Below are positions 9,095-18,853 of a DNA stretch of 42,202 bases, one piece after another. Source of the DNA: Trichocoleus sp. FACHB-40 (lineage in GTDB: Bacteria > Cyanobacteriota > Cyanobacteriia > Cyanobacteriales > FACHB-T130); contig NZ_JACJPF010000059.1 of NCBI RefSeq assembly GCF_014695915.1, positions 1 to 42,202 on the forward strand. Direction: 5' to 3'. The notes beneath the pieces are model-generated. The model made no database searches, was not told where the DNA came from, and saw nothing but the letters and a program-made list of their open reading frames with translations. The translations under genes were made by a program, and so were the position numbers. Positions within the stretch are counted from its first letter, which is position 1, and the number at the start of each line of letters is the position of its first letter.

Positions 9095-10561
9095 TTGTCA
9101 AGCGTTACTAAATTCCTCAAAGGAGGTTTACTCCTCAGTGTTGCCAGCATAGTAATGCGCCTATCGGGTGTGCTGGTGCTAGTTCCGATAGCTCGACTGC
9201 TGGGGCCTAAACATCTAGGAATCTACAGCTTGGTGTTCTCTCTAGTCCAAAGCGGCAATATATTAGGACGCTTGGGAATTGATGCCGCTATGCACCGCAA
9301 TGGAGCGCACCTCTACAGTACCGATCCAGCTGCAACTGGACGTCTACTTGGAGTAGGTAGCACCTTGATTGGGCTAAGTTTTGCAGCTTTAACAGCGGTG
9401 GTCTGGATAGCACGCGAACCTTTGGCAACATATTGGCTAGGTAATCCAGAGGCAGTAGCCTGGTTTAGTTATGCTGCCGTTAATCTGTTTATAGAAGGAA
9501 TTAGTTGTGTAGCGATGACTGGGCTGTTGAGTCTCCACAACTTTAAAGCCCATTCGCTAGCAACATCTACTGGCAGTTTGGGGCGATTGCTGTTGTCACC
9601 GTTGTTGGCATGGTGCTATGGTTTATCGGGTGCATTTCTGGGGCTAATTGTAGCATCTTTGTTGCAAGCCGGAGTCGCATTTGTCTACTTTCGCCGCAGT
9701 ACCCAGCGACATCATATTTTGCTGAGGTTAGAGGGGTTCTGGCAAGAAAGTTATCAGATTATGCAATTTGGCATTCCCTTCTATGCTGGAAACGCTTTAA
9801 TTGGGTTAGTATTTCTGCCGATGATGGGGGAAGTCGGGCGAGTAGCGGGATTGGAAACCCTGGGGCAGATCAGGATCGGACAGTCTCTGAGCCAAATCGT
9901 GAGCTTTTTGCCGGGAGCGATCGCCCCTGTTGCCATCTCCGTTCTTTCGGAAGCCTACAGCAGTGAAGGAGAAGATTTTCAACGGTTGCGTTCAATTCAT
10001 TTGCGGAGTAGCTGGATACTTGCTTTGTCGCTAGTTACGTTCTTGAGTGTCACGAGTGCAAGCGTAATTAACCTGTTGTTTGGTAGTGCCTATGAAGCTG
10101 CTTTACCGCTCGTAATCGGTTTGAGTTGGTGGGCAGCACTGACTGTAGTTGTAGAAAGCTTTAATCTTTATAGCCTGAGTGCCGGTCACACGAGAGCGAT
10201 CGCTGTAGGAGCATTACTCCAAAAAATCGTCTTCATCAGCCTCACATTTTGGTTGCTACCGCAGTGGAAAGGCATGGCTTTTATTTTTGGTTTGCTCTTA
10301 GGTAGTATCCTACAACTAATTGTGATGGTTACTACCCTGTGGTCACAACTCGAAGCACCATTAAAGCAGCAAATTGGTATGCTGTGCTTGTGGAGTCTAG
10401 CGAGTGTTGGATCAACTTATGAGGTGGAACAGTTTAATTTACCAATTTTGGTTAGCTGGTTAGTGGCATTGTTGCTATCGTTGACAATTGCCGGTTTAGG
10501 TACCTGGTCAATTTTTAGCTCAAACGAAAAGCAACAGGTGTGGGGTAGAGTTTGTAAATAA
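9095..10561 (+). CDS. Wzx-type polysaccharide flippase (MOP superfamily)
   Basis: A polytopic membrane protein of 488 aa with about 12-14 hydrophobic segments. The opening pattern FLKGGLLLSVASIVMRLSG followed by PIARLLGPKHLGIYSLVFSL is typical of RfbX/Polysacc_synt proteins. The start is a TTG at 9095, preceded by AGGTAAGG and lying 9 bp after the previous stop. It should translocate the undecaprenyl-linked repeat unit to the periplasmic face for the polymerase encoded next. No family member with another role fits this context better. Confidence 0.88.
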   Translation: MSSVTKFLKGGLLLSVASIVMRLSGVLVLVPIARLLGPKHLGIYSLVFSLVQSGNILGRLGIDAAMHRNGAHLYSTDPAATGRLLGVGSTLIGLSFAALTAVVWIAREPLATYWLGNPEAVAWFSYAAVNLFIEGISCVAMTGLLSLHNFKAHSLATSTGSLGRLLLSPLLAWCYGLSGAFLGLIVASLLQAGVAFVYFRRSTQRHHILLRLEGFWQESYQIMQFGIPFYAGNALIGLVFLPMMGEVGRVAGLETLGQIRIGQSLSQIVSFLPGAIAPVAISVLSEAYSSEGEDFQRLRSIHLRSSWILALSLVTFLSVTSASVINLLFGSAYEAALPLVIGLSWWAALTVVVESFNLYSLSAGHTRAIAVGALLQKIVFISLTFWLLPQWKGMAFIFGLLLGSILQLIVMVTTLWSQLEAPLKQQIGMLCLWSLASVGSTYEVEQFNLPILVSWLVALLLSLTIAGLGTWSIFSSNEKQQVWGRVCK

Positions 10562-10680
10562 GCGATGCTCAAGCCAACCAGAAGTCTATAATTTTGCATT
10601 GAACGAAACAGCCAAATCCTATTGGTGCTTGGTTTGCCATAAAGCTAGTTGCAATTTAGTTTAAACTCAAGCGATTTTAT

Positions 10681-12219
10681 ATGCCACTTCAATCCTCTCG
10701 CTCACTTCTACTTTCTCGGCAGGCAAAAAAATATCATCTATTGATATTGCCGTTTGTATTGGTAGCAATAACTCTGCTCTGTATAGTTTTCTTTCCTAGC
10801 TCTATTCCCAGTGGCGATCGCTGGTTAATTTTTGCCGATGGGCTGGGAATATGTATTCTCTGTAGTTGGGCTTTTCTGCGTTCTCCTCTGCAATCAATAG
10901 ATATTTTTAAACCCCAATTACTTTATAGAGCAATCATTTTTGTTTATTATGGCTTGCCTACGATTTTATTTGCATCTAGTGGAAGTTATGGACCAGACAA
11001 AAAATTTACTCTAATATTTGTTAGAAATGCAGAAATAGCTAAATATACTGCAACTTACCTATTTTTATTTACCCTGGTAACTTTAGTTGCGTTTGATATA
11101 GGAGTAAAAATAAGCCAAAAAAGTTTGGGGAAGATAGGGTGGCCTTTAAATATTTCTTCTTCTTACTTTAAATGGTTATTTTCTCTATACCTATTCCTAG
11201 TAATTCCTATTCGTTCCTTTCAAGTATTTAGTGGGGCTTATATTTTTGAGACAGGTGTATTTAATAAAATTCCAGCTTGGTGGGCATTGCTTAATTATCC
11301 AGCGATTCTTATAACTTTTGTCGCAGAAATGTACTGCTTAATCCTAGCTTACTCACCTCGTTACCGTACCTTTGCTCGTCTTAGCATAGCACTATTAATG
11401 TTTAGCGAACAGTATTTAGTTGCCTTTTTATCATCATCCAAGCAATCACTGCTTTTAGTAACTCTCAACCTATTATTAGTTTTACGGATAAGCCAAGCAA
11501 TATCTTTCTTTCAAATCATTTTGCTGACGACCGGAACTGCTCTGGTATTTGCACCTCTAACATTAATTGTTCGCTATATGGATGTGCGTTACCTACGTTC
11601 ACTAAATCTTTTTGATGCATTATCTTTTGTGGGAAAAACTATGGTTGATACTATTAAAAGCAACTATTTTTCTATAGGAGACTATTTGGCTTTGTCGATT
11701 ACCTCTTTGTCTAAAAGAACAGATGGTTTTCGCACAGCTGCTCGCTCAATAGATATTGCGATGAATCACCTACAACCAGCGGGAGGAGCAACAGTAATGG
11801 CTGGTTTTTATAATTTAGTTCCTTCCTTTCTTTGGCCTGAAAGAAACGAACTTACTAGAAATGTAGTTCATTTTACTACTGTATTTTTTGATAGGACAGG
11901 TGAAGATGCATACATAGGAATTGCCATCAGTCAAGCTGCCGAATGGTACTATAACTTTGGATATTATGGGGGATTAATTGCCTGTGCAGTTTTTGCTCTG
12001 TCTATAGGTTTTATACTAGGAGCAATATATGGCTCTCCCGAGGAAGGCAAAAAGAATAATTTGTTCTTCTTCGGCTTGGTCATCTATTTACCAATTGCTA
12101 CGCAGTTTCTATTTCTCGATCTCCCATTATTTACAAGTTTGGCAAATGGTATTCGGTATACAATTATAGGCGCTATCTTTTACTTTTTACTTTCCATAAC
12201 TCAGAAAAAAACACAGTGA
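10681..12219 (+). CDS. Wzy-like O-antigen/EPS polymerase candidate
   Basis: A hydrophobic protein of 512 aa with roughly 10-12 predicted membrane spans and a large loop near residues 310-420, the layout expected of oligosaccharide repeat-unit polymerases. Sequence motifs are weak, as in all Wzy proteins, so the call rests on topology and its position directly after the flippase. Its loop contains AAEWYYNFGYYGGLIACAVF, a pattern often seen near the end of Wzy/EpsG-like proteins. The stop overlaps the GTG start of the next glycosyltransferase. A 119-bp spacer precedes it, in which I see no clear terminator. Confidence 0.75.
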   Translation: MPLQSSRSLLLSRQAKKYHLLILPFVLVAITLLCIVFFPSSIPSGDRWLIFADGLGICILCSWAFLRSPLQSIDIFKPQLLYRAIIFVYYGLPTILFASSGSYGPDKKFTLIFVRNAEIAKYTATYLFLFTLVTLVAFDIGVKISQKSLGKIGWPLNISSSYFKWLFSLYLFLVIPIRSFQVFSGAYIFETGVFNKIPAWWALLNYPAILITFVAEMYCLILAYSPRYRTFARLSIALLMFSEQYLVAFLSSSKQSLLLVTLNLLLVLRISQAISFFQIILLTTGTALVFAPLTLIVRYMDVRYLRSLNLFDALSFVGKTMVDTIKSNYFSIGDYLALSITSLSKRTDGFRTAARSIDIAMNHLQPAGGATVMAGFYNLVPSFLWPERNELTRNVVHFTTVFFDRTGEDAYIGIAISQAAEWYYNFGYYGGLIACAVFALSIGFILGAIYGSPEEGKKNNLFFFGLVIYLPIATQFLFLDLPLFTSLANGIRYTIIGAIFYFLLSITQKKTQ

Positions 12220-13391
12220 AAGTTCTCCACGTTATACCTTCAATTGCTCCCGTGCATGGTGGAGCAAGTCGGGCAATCTTAGAAATGACAAAAGCCTTAC
12301 AAGAGCAAGGTGTAAAGGCTGAGATTGTTACGACTAACGACAATGGCTCCGATTTGCTGGATGTCCCATTGCAGAAGTGTATAGAATACGAGCAAGTTCC
12401 TGTTTGGTTTTTTCCTCGCTTTTCGCCACCCATTGATTCAGTGCGAGGCTTCGTTTTTTCCAGTCAACTAACAACTTGGCTATGGCGACATATAGCTGAG
12501 TACAATATTATACACGTCTATGGAATGTTTTCTTATGTGTCTACGTTAGCGATGGAGATCGCACGAATCAAAAACATTCCTTATATTATACGACCACAGG
12601 GACAACTCGGTGAATGGGCTTTACAACAAAGGACTTTTAAAAAACAAATTTATATAACATTAATTCAACGTGCTAATTTAAACTGTAGCCGGGCTGTTCA
12701 CTTTACATCTGAACAAGAGCAAGAAGAAACCTCTAAACTAAATCTTAAGTCACCCAGTTTTGTTTTAAGAAATGGCTTATTTGTACCTCCTCCAATACCG
12801 GAAGCTGGTTATAAATTGCGGCAACTGCTGAAGGTTCCGGAAGATGAACCAGTCATCTTATTTTTATCTCGCTTGCATCCGAAAAAAGGTTTGGATTATC
12901 TAATTCCTGCATTGGGAAAAGTGGCAAATCGTCGCTTTACTTTCGTAGTAGCGGGGAGTGGTTCTCCTGAGTACGAGGATACAATTGATACCCTTTTAGT
13001 TTCGGCGGGAATTCGCGATCGCACTTATCGCGCTGGCTTCGTGTCTGGTGAAATGAAAGACTTGTTGCTGCAAGGCGCGGATTTATTTGCCCTGACTTCC
13101 TACTCGGAAAACTTTGGCATTGCGGTTTTAGAAGCAATGGCGGCGGGGAAGCCAGTTCTCGCAACCTCTGGCGTGGCTCTCGCTTCTGTAGTAAAACAGT
13201 ATCAACTTGGTTATGTAGCAGAACTGGATGTGGAAGCGATCGCGCTGTTTGTGCAAGATTTCCTCAATTGCCCTCAACAAGCTAAAAAAATGGGCGATCG
13301 CGCTCGTAAATTGATTGCCGAGCAGTATACTTGGGAACGTATCGCTACGAAAATGGTTGAAATTTATACTGACATTATTCTACCTAAATAA
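12216..13391 (+). CDS. Family 4 (GT-B) glycosyltransferase
   Basis: A GTG start at 12216 overlaps the TGA of the polymerase gene by 4 bp. The N-terminal domain shows MKVLHVIPSIAPVHGGASRA, the Gly-rich loop of Glyco_transf_4. The C-terminal domain starts near 210 (PVILFLSRLHPKKGLDYLI) and carries the E-x7-E motif as ENFGIAVLEAMAAGKPVLA near 298-316. It is 391 aa, normal for GT4. Likely an inner-membrane-associated retaining transferase for the repeat unit; donor sugar unknown. Confidence 0.88.
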   Translation: MKVLHVIPSIAPVHGGASRAILEMTKALQEQGVKAEIVTTNDNGSDLLDVPLQKCIEYEQVPVWFFPRFSPPIDSVRGFVFSSQLTTWLWRHIAEYNIIHVYGMFSYVSTLAMEIARIKNIPYIIRPQGQLGEWALQQRTFKKQIYITLIQRANLNCSRAVHFTSEQEQEETSKLNLKSPSFVLRNGLFVPPPIPEAGYKLRQLLKVPEDEPVILFLSRLHPKKGLDYLIPALGKVANRRFTFVVAGSGSPEYEDTIDTLLVSAGIRDRTYRAGFVSGEMKDLLLQGADLFALTSYSENFGIAVLEAMAAGKPVLATSGVALASVVKQYQLGYVAELDVEAIALFVQDFLNCPQQAKKMGDRARKLIAEQYTWERIATKMVEIYTDIILPK

Positions 13392-13402
13392 CAGCTAAAT
13401 TT

Positions 13403-14506
13403 ATGAAAATGAATCCCTTTAATCTAATTCAATTAAAAAAAATATCAAAAATCATTAATTATAAAATTGATGAATTTATCGGTCATTTCTATGATTTAGA
13501 AAAAACCCTGTTACAACTTGACACCCGTCCTCCATCCTTAAACTTTGAACTCACAAATATCTGTAATGCTAAATGCGTTTTTTGTGGGTATCAGTACCAA
13601 GAAAGGGCTAAATCAATTATGTCAGAGCAAGTCTTTAATAAAGCACTTGCAGATTATATTGATCTAGGAGGTGGTGATATTTTCCTCACGCCTATTGTGG
13701 GAGATTCCCTACTAGATCCCAACTTCCTAAACCGAGTATATACATTTAGAAAAGAACCGAAAATCAGGGATGTTCGCCTGATTACCAACGGAATTTTACT
13801 AGATAGATTTGGCATAGAAGAAGTAGTACGAAGCGGCATCAATGGAATTTTTATTAGTACCGCTGGCTTTCAAGAGGAAATGTATCAACGGGTATATCGT
13901 AATAATAGTTATCAGCGAATGCGAGACAACGTTCTAGCTTTGCTGGAGACTCGTGAAAGACTAGGGATACCACTAGATATTACCATCGGACTCAGAAGCG
14001 ATCGCCCTTTAGTAGAAGTGATGAAAGATCCTGACTTTCAACCTATCTTAAAGTATAAACCCGAAATTGACTTTACCTGGTCTTTCTACGATTTTGGCGG
14101 CAAAATCAAAGAATCCGACTTGCTTGGCACTATGAAAATGCGGCAAGTTGCGGCCGACAAAAAAACACAACCGTGCAAAAATCTGTATGACGGCCCTATA
14201 GTTTTGCCTGAAGGCGTGGTGATGGCTTGCTACTGTGCAGCTGCGATGGATGCTATTGAAGATTTAAGTATTGGTAACATTATGAATGAATCTTTAAGAG
14301 AAATCTGGACAGGATACCAACGCCAGAAATTAATTGACCAGTTTGAAAAAGATGGTAATCTTAATCCCACCTGTTCTGCTTGCACAGCTTACCGAAATTT
14401 AGATTTTTATCGCAGTTCCAAAGGAAGACGGTTTGGTTCTGAAAATGAAGCTAGAGTCAAAGGAGAAAAACTTGACTCTAGTTATCACGAACGTCTTCAT
14501 TATTGA
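13403..14506 (+). CDS. Radical SAM protein with SPASM-like C-terminal cysteines
   Basis: The radical SAM signature CNAKCVFC gives the CxxxCxxC 4Fe-4S ligands at residues 54, 58 and 61. GGGDIFLTPIVGDSLLDP and LITNGILL follow as the next barrel strands. The C-terminal part holds further cysteines in a SPASM-like spacing: PCKNLYDG, MACYC about 20 residues on, then CSACTAYR near 330. Auxiliary cluster binding is therefore likely. It sits 11 bp after a GT4 gene within the polysaccharide run. Radical SAM/SPASM enzymes act on peptides or on sugars and alcohols (dehydrogenation, epimerisation); a sugar modification is the inference here. No RiPP precursor gene is evident nearby. Confidence 0.82.
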   Translation: MKMNPFNLIQLKKISKIINYKIDEFIGHFYDLEKTLLQLDTRPPSLNFELTNICNAKCVFCGYQYQERAKSIMSEQVFNKALADYIDLGGGDIFLTPIVGDSLLDPNFLNRVYTFRKEPKIRDVRLITNGILLDRFGIEEVVRSGINGIFISTAGFQEEMYQRVYRNNSYQRMRDNVLALLETRERLGIPLDITIGLRSDRPLVEVMKDPDFQPILKYKPEIDFTWSFYDFGGKIKESDLLGTMKMRQVAADKKTQPCKNLYDGPIVLPEGVVMACYCAAAMDAIEDLSIGNIMNESLREIWTGYQRQKLIDQFEKDGNLNPTCSACTAYRNLDFYRSSKGRRFGSENEARVKGEKLDSSYHERLHY

Positions 14507-14531
14507 TTACAGTTGTAGGGAGATTAGGGTT

Positions 14532-15359
14532 TTGAAAATACTTTATCTAAGTCCAATGCGTTCTTGGCTGCGTCATCTAGGTTTAACAAAGTTGCTTGTT
14601 TTGCCGCGAACGATAAAAAGCCAGTTGCGTAACGTTGAATATCAAAGAAAACAGCCAGAAAAAGTAGAAGTTAAAGTAGGAAAACATACAGCCAATTTGC
14701 TGGTTGCTGATATGATAGAATATTCTCGTGTCCTCTCATTTCAGGAGGATTATCGCATTATCGAAACTCTGTTAAACCGCGTTACCAGTGGCGATTCTTA
14801 CTGGGATGTAGGAGCTAATATTGGCTTGTACAGCGTACTCTTAGCAAAAGCTGTGGGTGAAAGTGGGAGAGTTTTTGCCTTTGAACCAGAGGAGAGAGCT
14901 GGCAATAGATTGCAGCAAAATGTAACTGTTAATAATCTATCAAATGTGCGAATTTTTCCGATAGCATTAGGACGCGATCGCGCTCGTCTAAAATTAAGCG
15001 TTTCTCAGCACGCCAGTTCCGGTACCCATAGTCTTGTCATCCCTGAAAATGAAGTTAGCACAACTACAACCGTAGATGTAGATGTAATTCCTGGCGATGA
15101 ACTTCGCAAACAAGAACAAATTAATGTACCCACAGCTATTAAAGTAGATGTGGAGGGTGCAGAAGAGGAAGTTTTAGCGGGATTACATGAAACTTTACGG
15201 CATCCAGATTGTAAAACTGTAGTTTGTGAAATTCATTTTTCTGTGCTGGAATCGCGGGGAATGCCTGAAGCTCCCGCTAGAATTGAACGTTATCTTCAAG
15301 AATGTGGGTTTACTCGTACATTTTGGTTAGATTATTCTCATCTGGTTGCTTACAAATGA
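14532..15359 (+). CDS. FkbM-family methyltransferase
   Basis: FkbM-type SAM methyltransferase: YWDVGANIGLYSVLLAKA is motif I, RVFAFEPEERAGNRL strand 2, and TAIKVDVEGAEEEVLAGL the FkbM signature. The open frame extends back to 14433, but that start would overlap the radical SAM gene by 74 bp. The TTG at 14532, 25 bp after the previous stop and preceded by GGGAGATTAGGG, or the ATG at 14556, is more likely. It is the fourth methyltransferase of the cluster and probably O-methylates a sugar hydroxyl. Confidence 0.82.
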   Translation: MKILYLSPMRSWLRHLGLTKLLVLPRTIKSQLRNVEYQRKQPEKVEVKVGKHTANLLVADMIEYSRVLSFQEDYRIIETLLNRVTSGDSYWDVGANIGLYSVLLAKAVGESGRVFAFEPEERAGNRLQQNVTVNNLSNVRIFPIALGRDRARLKLSVSQHASSGTHSLVIPENEVSTTTTVDVDVIPGDELRKQEQINVPTAIKVDVEGAEEEVLAGLHETLRHPDCKTVVCEIHFSVLESRGMPEAPARIERYLQECGFTRTFWLDYSHLVAYK

Positions 15360-15470
15360 ATTAAATTCTCTCCAGTTTCTCGTTCCCTAGCGTAAGCCCG
15401 GAGAATGCCTAGAAAGATAATAAAATTCTATTTTTTTCTGTTTTCATCTACCAATTCAGTAACCAGGGTA

Positions 15471-16319
15471 ATGTTGCTTTCGTTAATTGTTCTCACGAAA
15501 AATGAACAGGCAAATCTACCACATTGTTTAGCTAGTTTAGAAAAGCTCGGTGCAGAAGTTTTTGTGGTTGATTCTGGAAGTAGCGATCGCACAGTGGAAA
15601 TCGCTAAACAATCCGGTTGTCAAGTCTTCGAGCATCCTTTCGAGAATCATGCAGCTCAAATCAACTGGGCTTTACAGAATCTACCCATTAAAACTCCCTG
15701 GATTATGCGCCTTGATGCTGATGAGCGCCTAACACCAGAATTAGTTGAAGAATTAAAACAAATCTTACCTTATACAGATGAGAAAATCACCGGATATCAA
15801 GTGAAACGCCGCGTGTTTTTCATGGGGCGTTGGATACGTCATGGTGGTTATTATCCAACTTGGCTGCTGCGAATTTGGCGCACAGATTTTGGCATTTGCG
15901 AACAGCGATGGATGGATGAACATATTGTTCTTAAACAGGGAAAAATTGCCAAATTTCAGCACGATATCATTGACGAAAACAAAAAAGGCTTGAGCTTCTG
16001 GATAGACAAGCACAACCGCTATGCAGATCGAGAAGTGAAAGATATGGTGAGCTTGGTAACAGAAACAGAAGACGATTTGTTAAAAAGCAGTCAATATTCT
16101 CAAGCTATTGGGCGGCGCTGGATCAAGAAAAACCTCTACACGCGATCGCCACTTTTCTTGCGTGCCTTCCTCTACTTTCTAATGCGCTACATTATTGGCT
16201 TAGGTTTTCTAGACGGTTTGGAAGGTTTGATCTTTCATTTTTTACAAGGTTTTTGGTATCGCTTCCTAGTCGATGCCAAAATTTATGAGTTACAAAAAAA
16301 AGAAGTGTCCAGCGCCTAA
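15471..16319 (+). CDS. Family 2 glycosyltransferase, WaaE/KdtX-like
   Basis: The frame opens at 15405, but the conserved domain begins right after the ATG at 15471 (MLLSLIVLTKNEQANL), which I take as the start (282 aa). VFVVDSGSSDRTVEIAK and RLDADERL (the DXD metal site) identify a GT-A fold. The stretch FFMGRWIRHGGYYPTW and WMDEHIVL matches the WaaE/LgtF-like subgroup that adds glucose or related sugars to LPS or EPS cores. A hydrophobic C-terminal segment (LFLRAFLYFLMRYIIGLGF) suggests membrane contact. Confidence 0.87.
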   Translation: MLLSLIVLTKNEQANLPHCLASLEKLGAEVFVVDSGSSDRTVEIAKQSGCQVFEHPFENHAAQINWALQNLPIKTPWIMRLDADERLTPELVEELKQILPYTDEKITGYQVKRRVFFMGRWIRHGGYYPTWLLRIWRTDFGICEQRWMDEHIVLKQGKIAKFQHDIIDENKKGLSFWIDKHNRYADREVKDMVSLVTETEDDLLKSSQYSQAIGRRWIKKNLYTRSPLFLRAFLYFLMRYIIGLGFLDGLEGLIFHFLQGFWYRFLVDAKIYELQKKEVSSA

Positions 16320-16334
16320 CTCTTGAGTATATTG

Positions 16335-16943
16335 ATGAATGTTTTTCATCACAAGCGCAAAAAATATCGGTTTTTGTATTTAGCAATTTCTGCTTTTATC
16401 GTACTGCTAATTGGGATTATTCCGGTGCGAATAGCGATCGCTTTCTCTCAAACACCCATACCTCAAGCTATCTTTACCCTCGGCGGCGGGCCAAATCGAG
16501 AAAAATTCACCGCTCAATTTGCCCAAAACCATCCTACACTGGAAATCTGGGTGAGTTCCGGCACTCGTCCAGATATAGCTAGCAAAATTTTTCGAGAAGC
16601 CGGAATTTCCGATGAGCGCGTAAATCTCGACCGCCGTGCAGTTGATACTGTGACTAACTTTACCTCTTTAGTTGCTGATTTCAAAAGTCGAAATATTCAA
16701 CACGTTTATCTGGTTACTTCCGATTTTCATATGCGTCGCGCCATTGCGATCGCTACCATCGTTTTTGGTAGTCAAGGTATTGCGTTCACACCTGTCTCTA
16801 TTCCCACCAAAAATCCCCCCGAAACTTGGTTGCACATCCTCCGGGATTTTGGTCGTGCTATTCTTTGGCTGTTTACAGGTCGCACTGGTGCTAGCGCGAG
16901 AACTTTAATTCATTTATTGGCAAGCGATCGCTCTCTAGTATAA
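16335..16943 (+). CDS. YdcF/ElyC-like DUF218 envelope protein
   Basis: A short N-terminal membrane anchor (about 14-36) is followed by a DUF218 domain: AIFTLGGGPNREKF, LEIWVSSGTRPD, AVDTVTNFTSLV and YLVTSDFHMRRAI, the usual conserved blocks. The ATG at 16335 is preferred over a TTG at 16323. Family members (ElyC, SanA, YdcF) act in envelope or lipid-carrier metabolism; the biochemical reaction is poorly defined. It closes the plus-strand run, and its 3' end overlaps the convergent membrane-protein gene by 34 bp. Confidence 0.8.
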   Translation: MNVFHHKRKKYRFLYLAISAFIVLLIGIIPVRIAIAFSQTPIPQAIFTLGGGPNREKFTAQFAQNHPTLEIWVSSGTRPDIASKIFREAGISDERVNLDRRAVDTVTNFTSLVADFKSRNIQHVYLVTSDFHMRRAIAIATIVFGSQGIAFTPVSIPTKNPPETWLHILRDFGRAILWLFTGRTGASARTLIHLLASDRSLV

Positions 16944-18500
16944 ACATTCCATCCAGGCAATTCGTCAACAATAATTTGCTGCGAAAATTCAGGTAAATAC
17001 TTCAACGTATCTTTATCCTGTGCACTTTTTGGAAAAGCTATTAACTTAATTTGATCAGGAATATAACGCCGAAAATGTTCCTCGTTTACTTTAAATCCAG
17101 CTCGTTCTCTATCCAACAATCCAAACGCGAAATGATAAAGCTTCCCCTCTGCCATCAGAGTTGATAATGGGTTCCAGGGAAAATAACCTTCTCCTGGGTG
17201 TTTTTTTGAAAAATTATATGCTACTTCTTGCGGATTATTTAATAAATTACTAAATTGATAATCAAGATTTTTAATATTAAAAGATTTAGTGAAAATAAAT
17301 GCTAGGCATAGTGCTGCAACTAATAATTTTGAAAATTGTTGCAACTTTTTAGTATCTGCACCTACAACTGACTTCAGTAACATCAAGCTACTAGCAGCAC
17401 AGAGAAAGTAAGTTGTAAGGCTATAAGCATTAACATCTCCCCCCAACTTAGCTCTATGTAGCACCGAAAGTGGCATTCATGTATAAGCAGACAATCAGTA
17501 ACATTGACCAGCGATTATCACTTAAGTAACGTTTAATATCACTAAAATTGTTTATTTGCAATATTTTTTGATTGTAGGTTAAAACTAATATTACAGCTCC
17601 AGGTAATATCCACTCCTTTATTAGTCCAAACCGCAATCTTGATATAGCAACTATAATATTTTCTTTCCAAGAATATTTTTTAGGGATTGTAATTATATTG
17701 AACAATAAAGGCTTTGGTTGAAAAATAACCAAGAATATTGTTGCTAACAATGCCCCAAAAACACCTAGATAAATAACATAAAGTTTGAAACTATGACGAC
17801 CATCAACAAGCAAAATATAAGTTGCCAAGGCAAATGGAAGCGGGACAACAGTCTGTTTTGTGCCAACTGCTAAAACTGCCAATAGAGAAGATAGCAGCAA
17901 ACTTAGATTACTATTTTTGGGCTGGCGATAGTAGAGAACGGCACAAGCCGCAGCGCTAAGACCTAGTGCAGGCGCATCTGCATGGACTGTGAAAGCTGAG
18001 TAACTCAAGGATGGCAATGCGAAGGTAAAGAAACAAAAAATAATAAAACAGCAAAGTGAGTAAACTAAACTTTTAGGAGTTTTAATATTTTCGCCCAGAT
18101 GTAGCCAAAGTATAGGCAAGAAGAAAAAACAACTACTAATAAATACTGCTGAAATAACTGCCCAAGTTGGAGAATTTGCCAGGGTAGCAGGTAAGTAGGC
18201 AAAGGCTGTTAAAGGATTATATACCGTACTTAGTACAGGGCCATTGTCGGCTTCATAATATAATTTGTATCCGTGAATTATTGCAAAGCTTGGGGTGAGA
18301 CGGCTAGCATTCCAATCCCAAAAAGGCTGTGACAGTATGGAGTTGAGAATTAAGCCCCCAAGTATGGTGAATAATATTGGAGTAAAAGCCGCAACACATC
18401 TATCTAACAATTTCCAATTGGATAATCGTTTGAAAATCCATAATCCAAAAGGTATGGAAATGACAATAAAGCTAGTAAGTATGAAAATTACTAAGTTCAT
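16910..18500 (-). pseudogene. Polytopic GT-C-like glycosyltransferase, split by a -1 frameshift
   Basis: Two minus-strand frames, 18500-17454 (348 aa) and 17476-16910 (188 aa), read as one protein of about 530 aa. The first ends ...YMNATFGAT-stop. The second continues sensibly as LHRAKLGGDVNAYSLTTY from the same place, near 17460. Adding one base at the GCTACATAG site restores the frame. The joined protein has about ten hydrophobic spans. A first periplasmic loop holds a GYKLYYEADNGP...YNPL pattern and HADAPALGLSAAA follows, as in GT39/ArnT-like GT-C transferases using polyprenyl-phosphate sugars. It could be a true lesion, a sequencing error or, less likely, programmed slippage. It converges on the DUF218 gene. 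Confidence 0.75.
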
Positions 18501-18633
18501 ATTTTAAAAGCCTACAGGTCTTGATAGTGGGCGAAGTACCGCCCCAATGCAGGTAGAGTGCGCCTATATCATACCGTTTCAGCAATAAATTGTAAAAAAT
18601 GGAATTAGTTAGAGTTAAAAGTCCAAAACTTGT

Positions 18634-18667
18634 GTAGGTTGGGCCCTTGGAACCTCACCCAACCTAC
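18634..18667. repeat. Small inverted repeat in the 18501-18853 spacer
   Basis: GTAGGTTGGG at 18634-18643 is perfectly mirrored by CCCAACCTAC at 18658-18667 around a 14-base loop. This is a widespread cyanobacterial spacer repeat type. The rest of the 353-bp spacer holds a GC-richer stretch near 18719-18750 (GAAACGCTGCTTGGGAGCC), which looks like another dispersed repeat, and the kinase terminator. I see no gene in it. Confidence 0.6.
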
Positions 18668-18806
18668 AGATGGAACGGGAAAATTAGTATATCCTCGTTT
18701 TTAACCTAAAACTAGAAACGCTGCTTGGGAGCCTCTGCCTCCCCCATAGGGTAGGAATTCCAAAGGGTATATGTTAGCTAAGCGCCGCTTCGGTAACAAA
18801 AAAATA

Positions 18807-18827
18807 TTCCCAGTCTCTGACTGGGAA
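18807..18827 (-). terminator. Rho-independent terminator of the Wzc-like kinase gene
   Basis: On the minus strand, TTCCCAGTC-AGA-GACTGGGAA forms a perfect 9-bp stem with a 3-base loop and runs straight into TATTTTTTT. It lies 27 bp past the kinase stop at 18854. Stem, tight loop and T-run make it the clearest intrinsic terminator in the window. Confidence 0.85.
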
Positions 18828-18853
18828 CCAGAAATAAACACAATGAATTAGTA

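Noticed and set aside
15405-15470. N-terminal extension of the GT2 gene
   Set aside because: The extra 22 residues precede the conserved GT-A opening and show no homology-like pattern; the ATG at 15471 fits the family.
17454-17476. Programmed -1 frameshifting in the GT-C-like gene
   Set aside because: No slippery heptamer (X-XXY-YYZ) or downstream pseudoknot is apparent at the junction; mutation or sequencing error is simpler.
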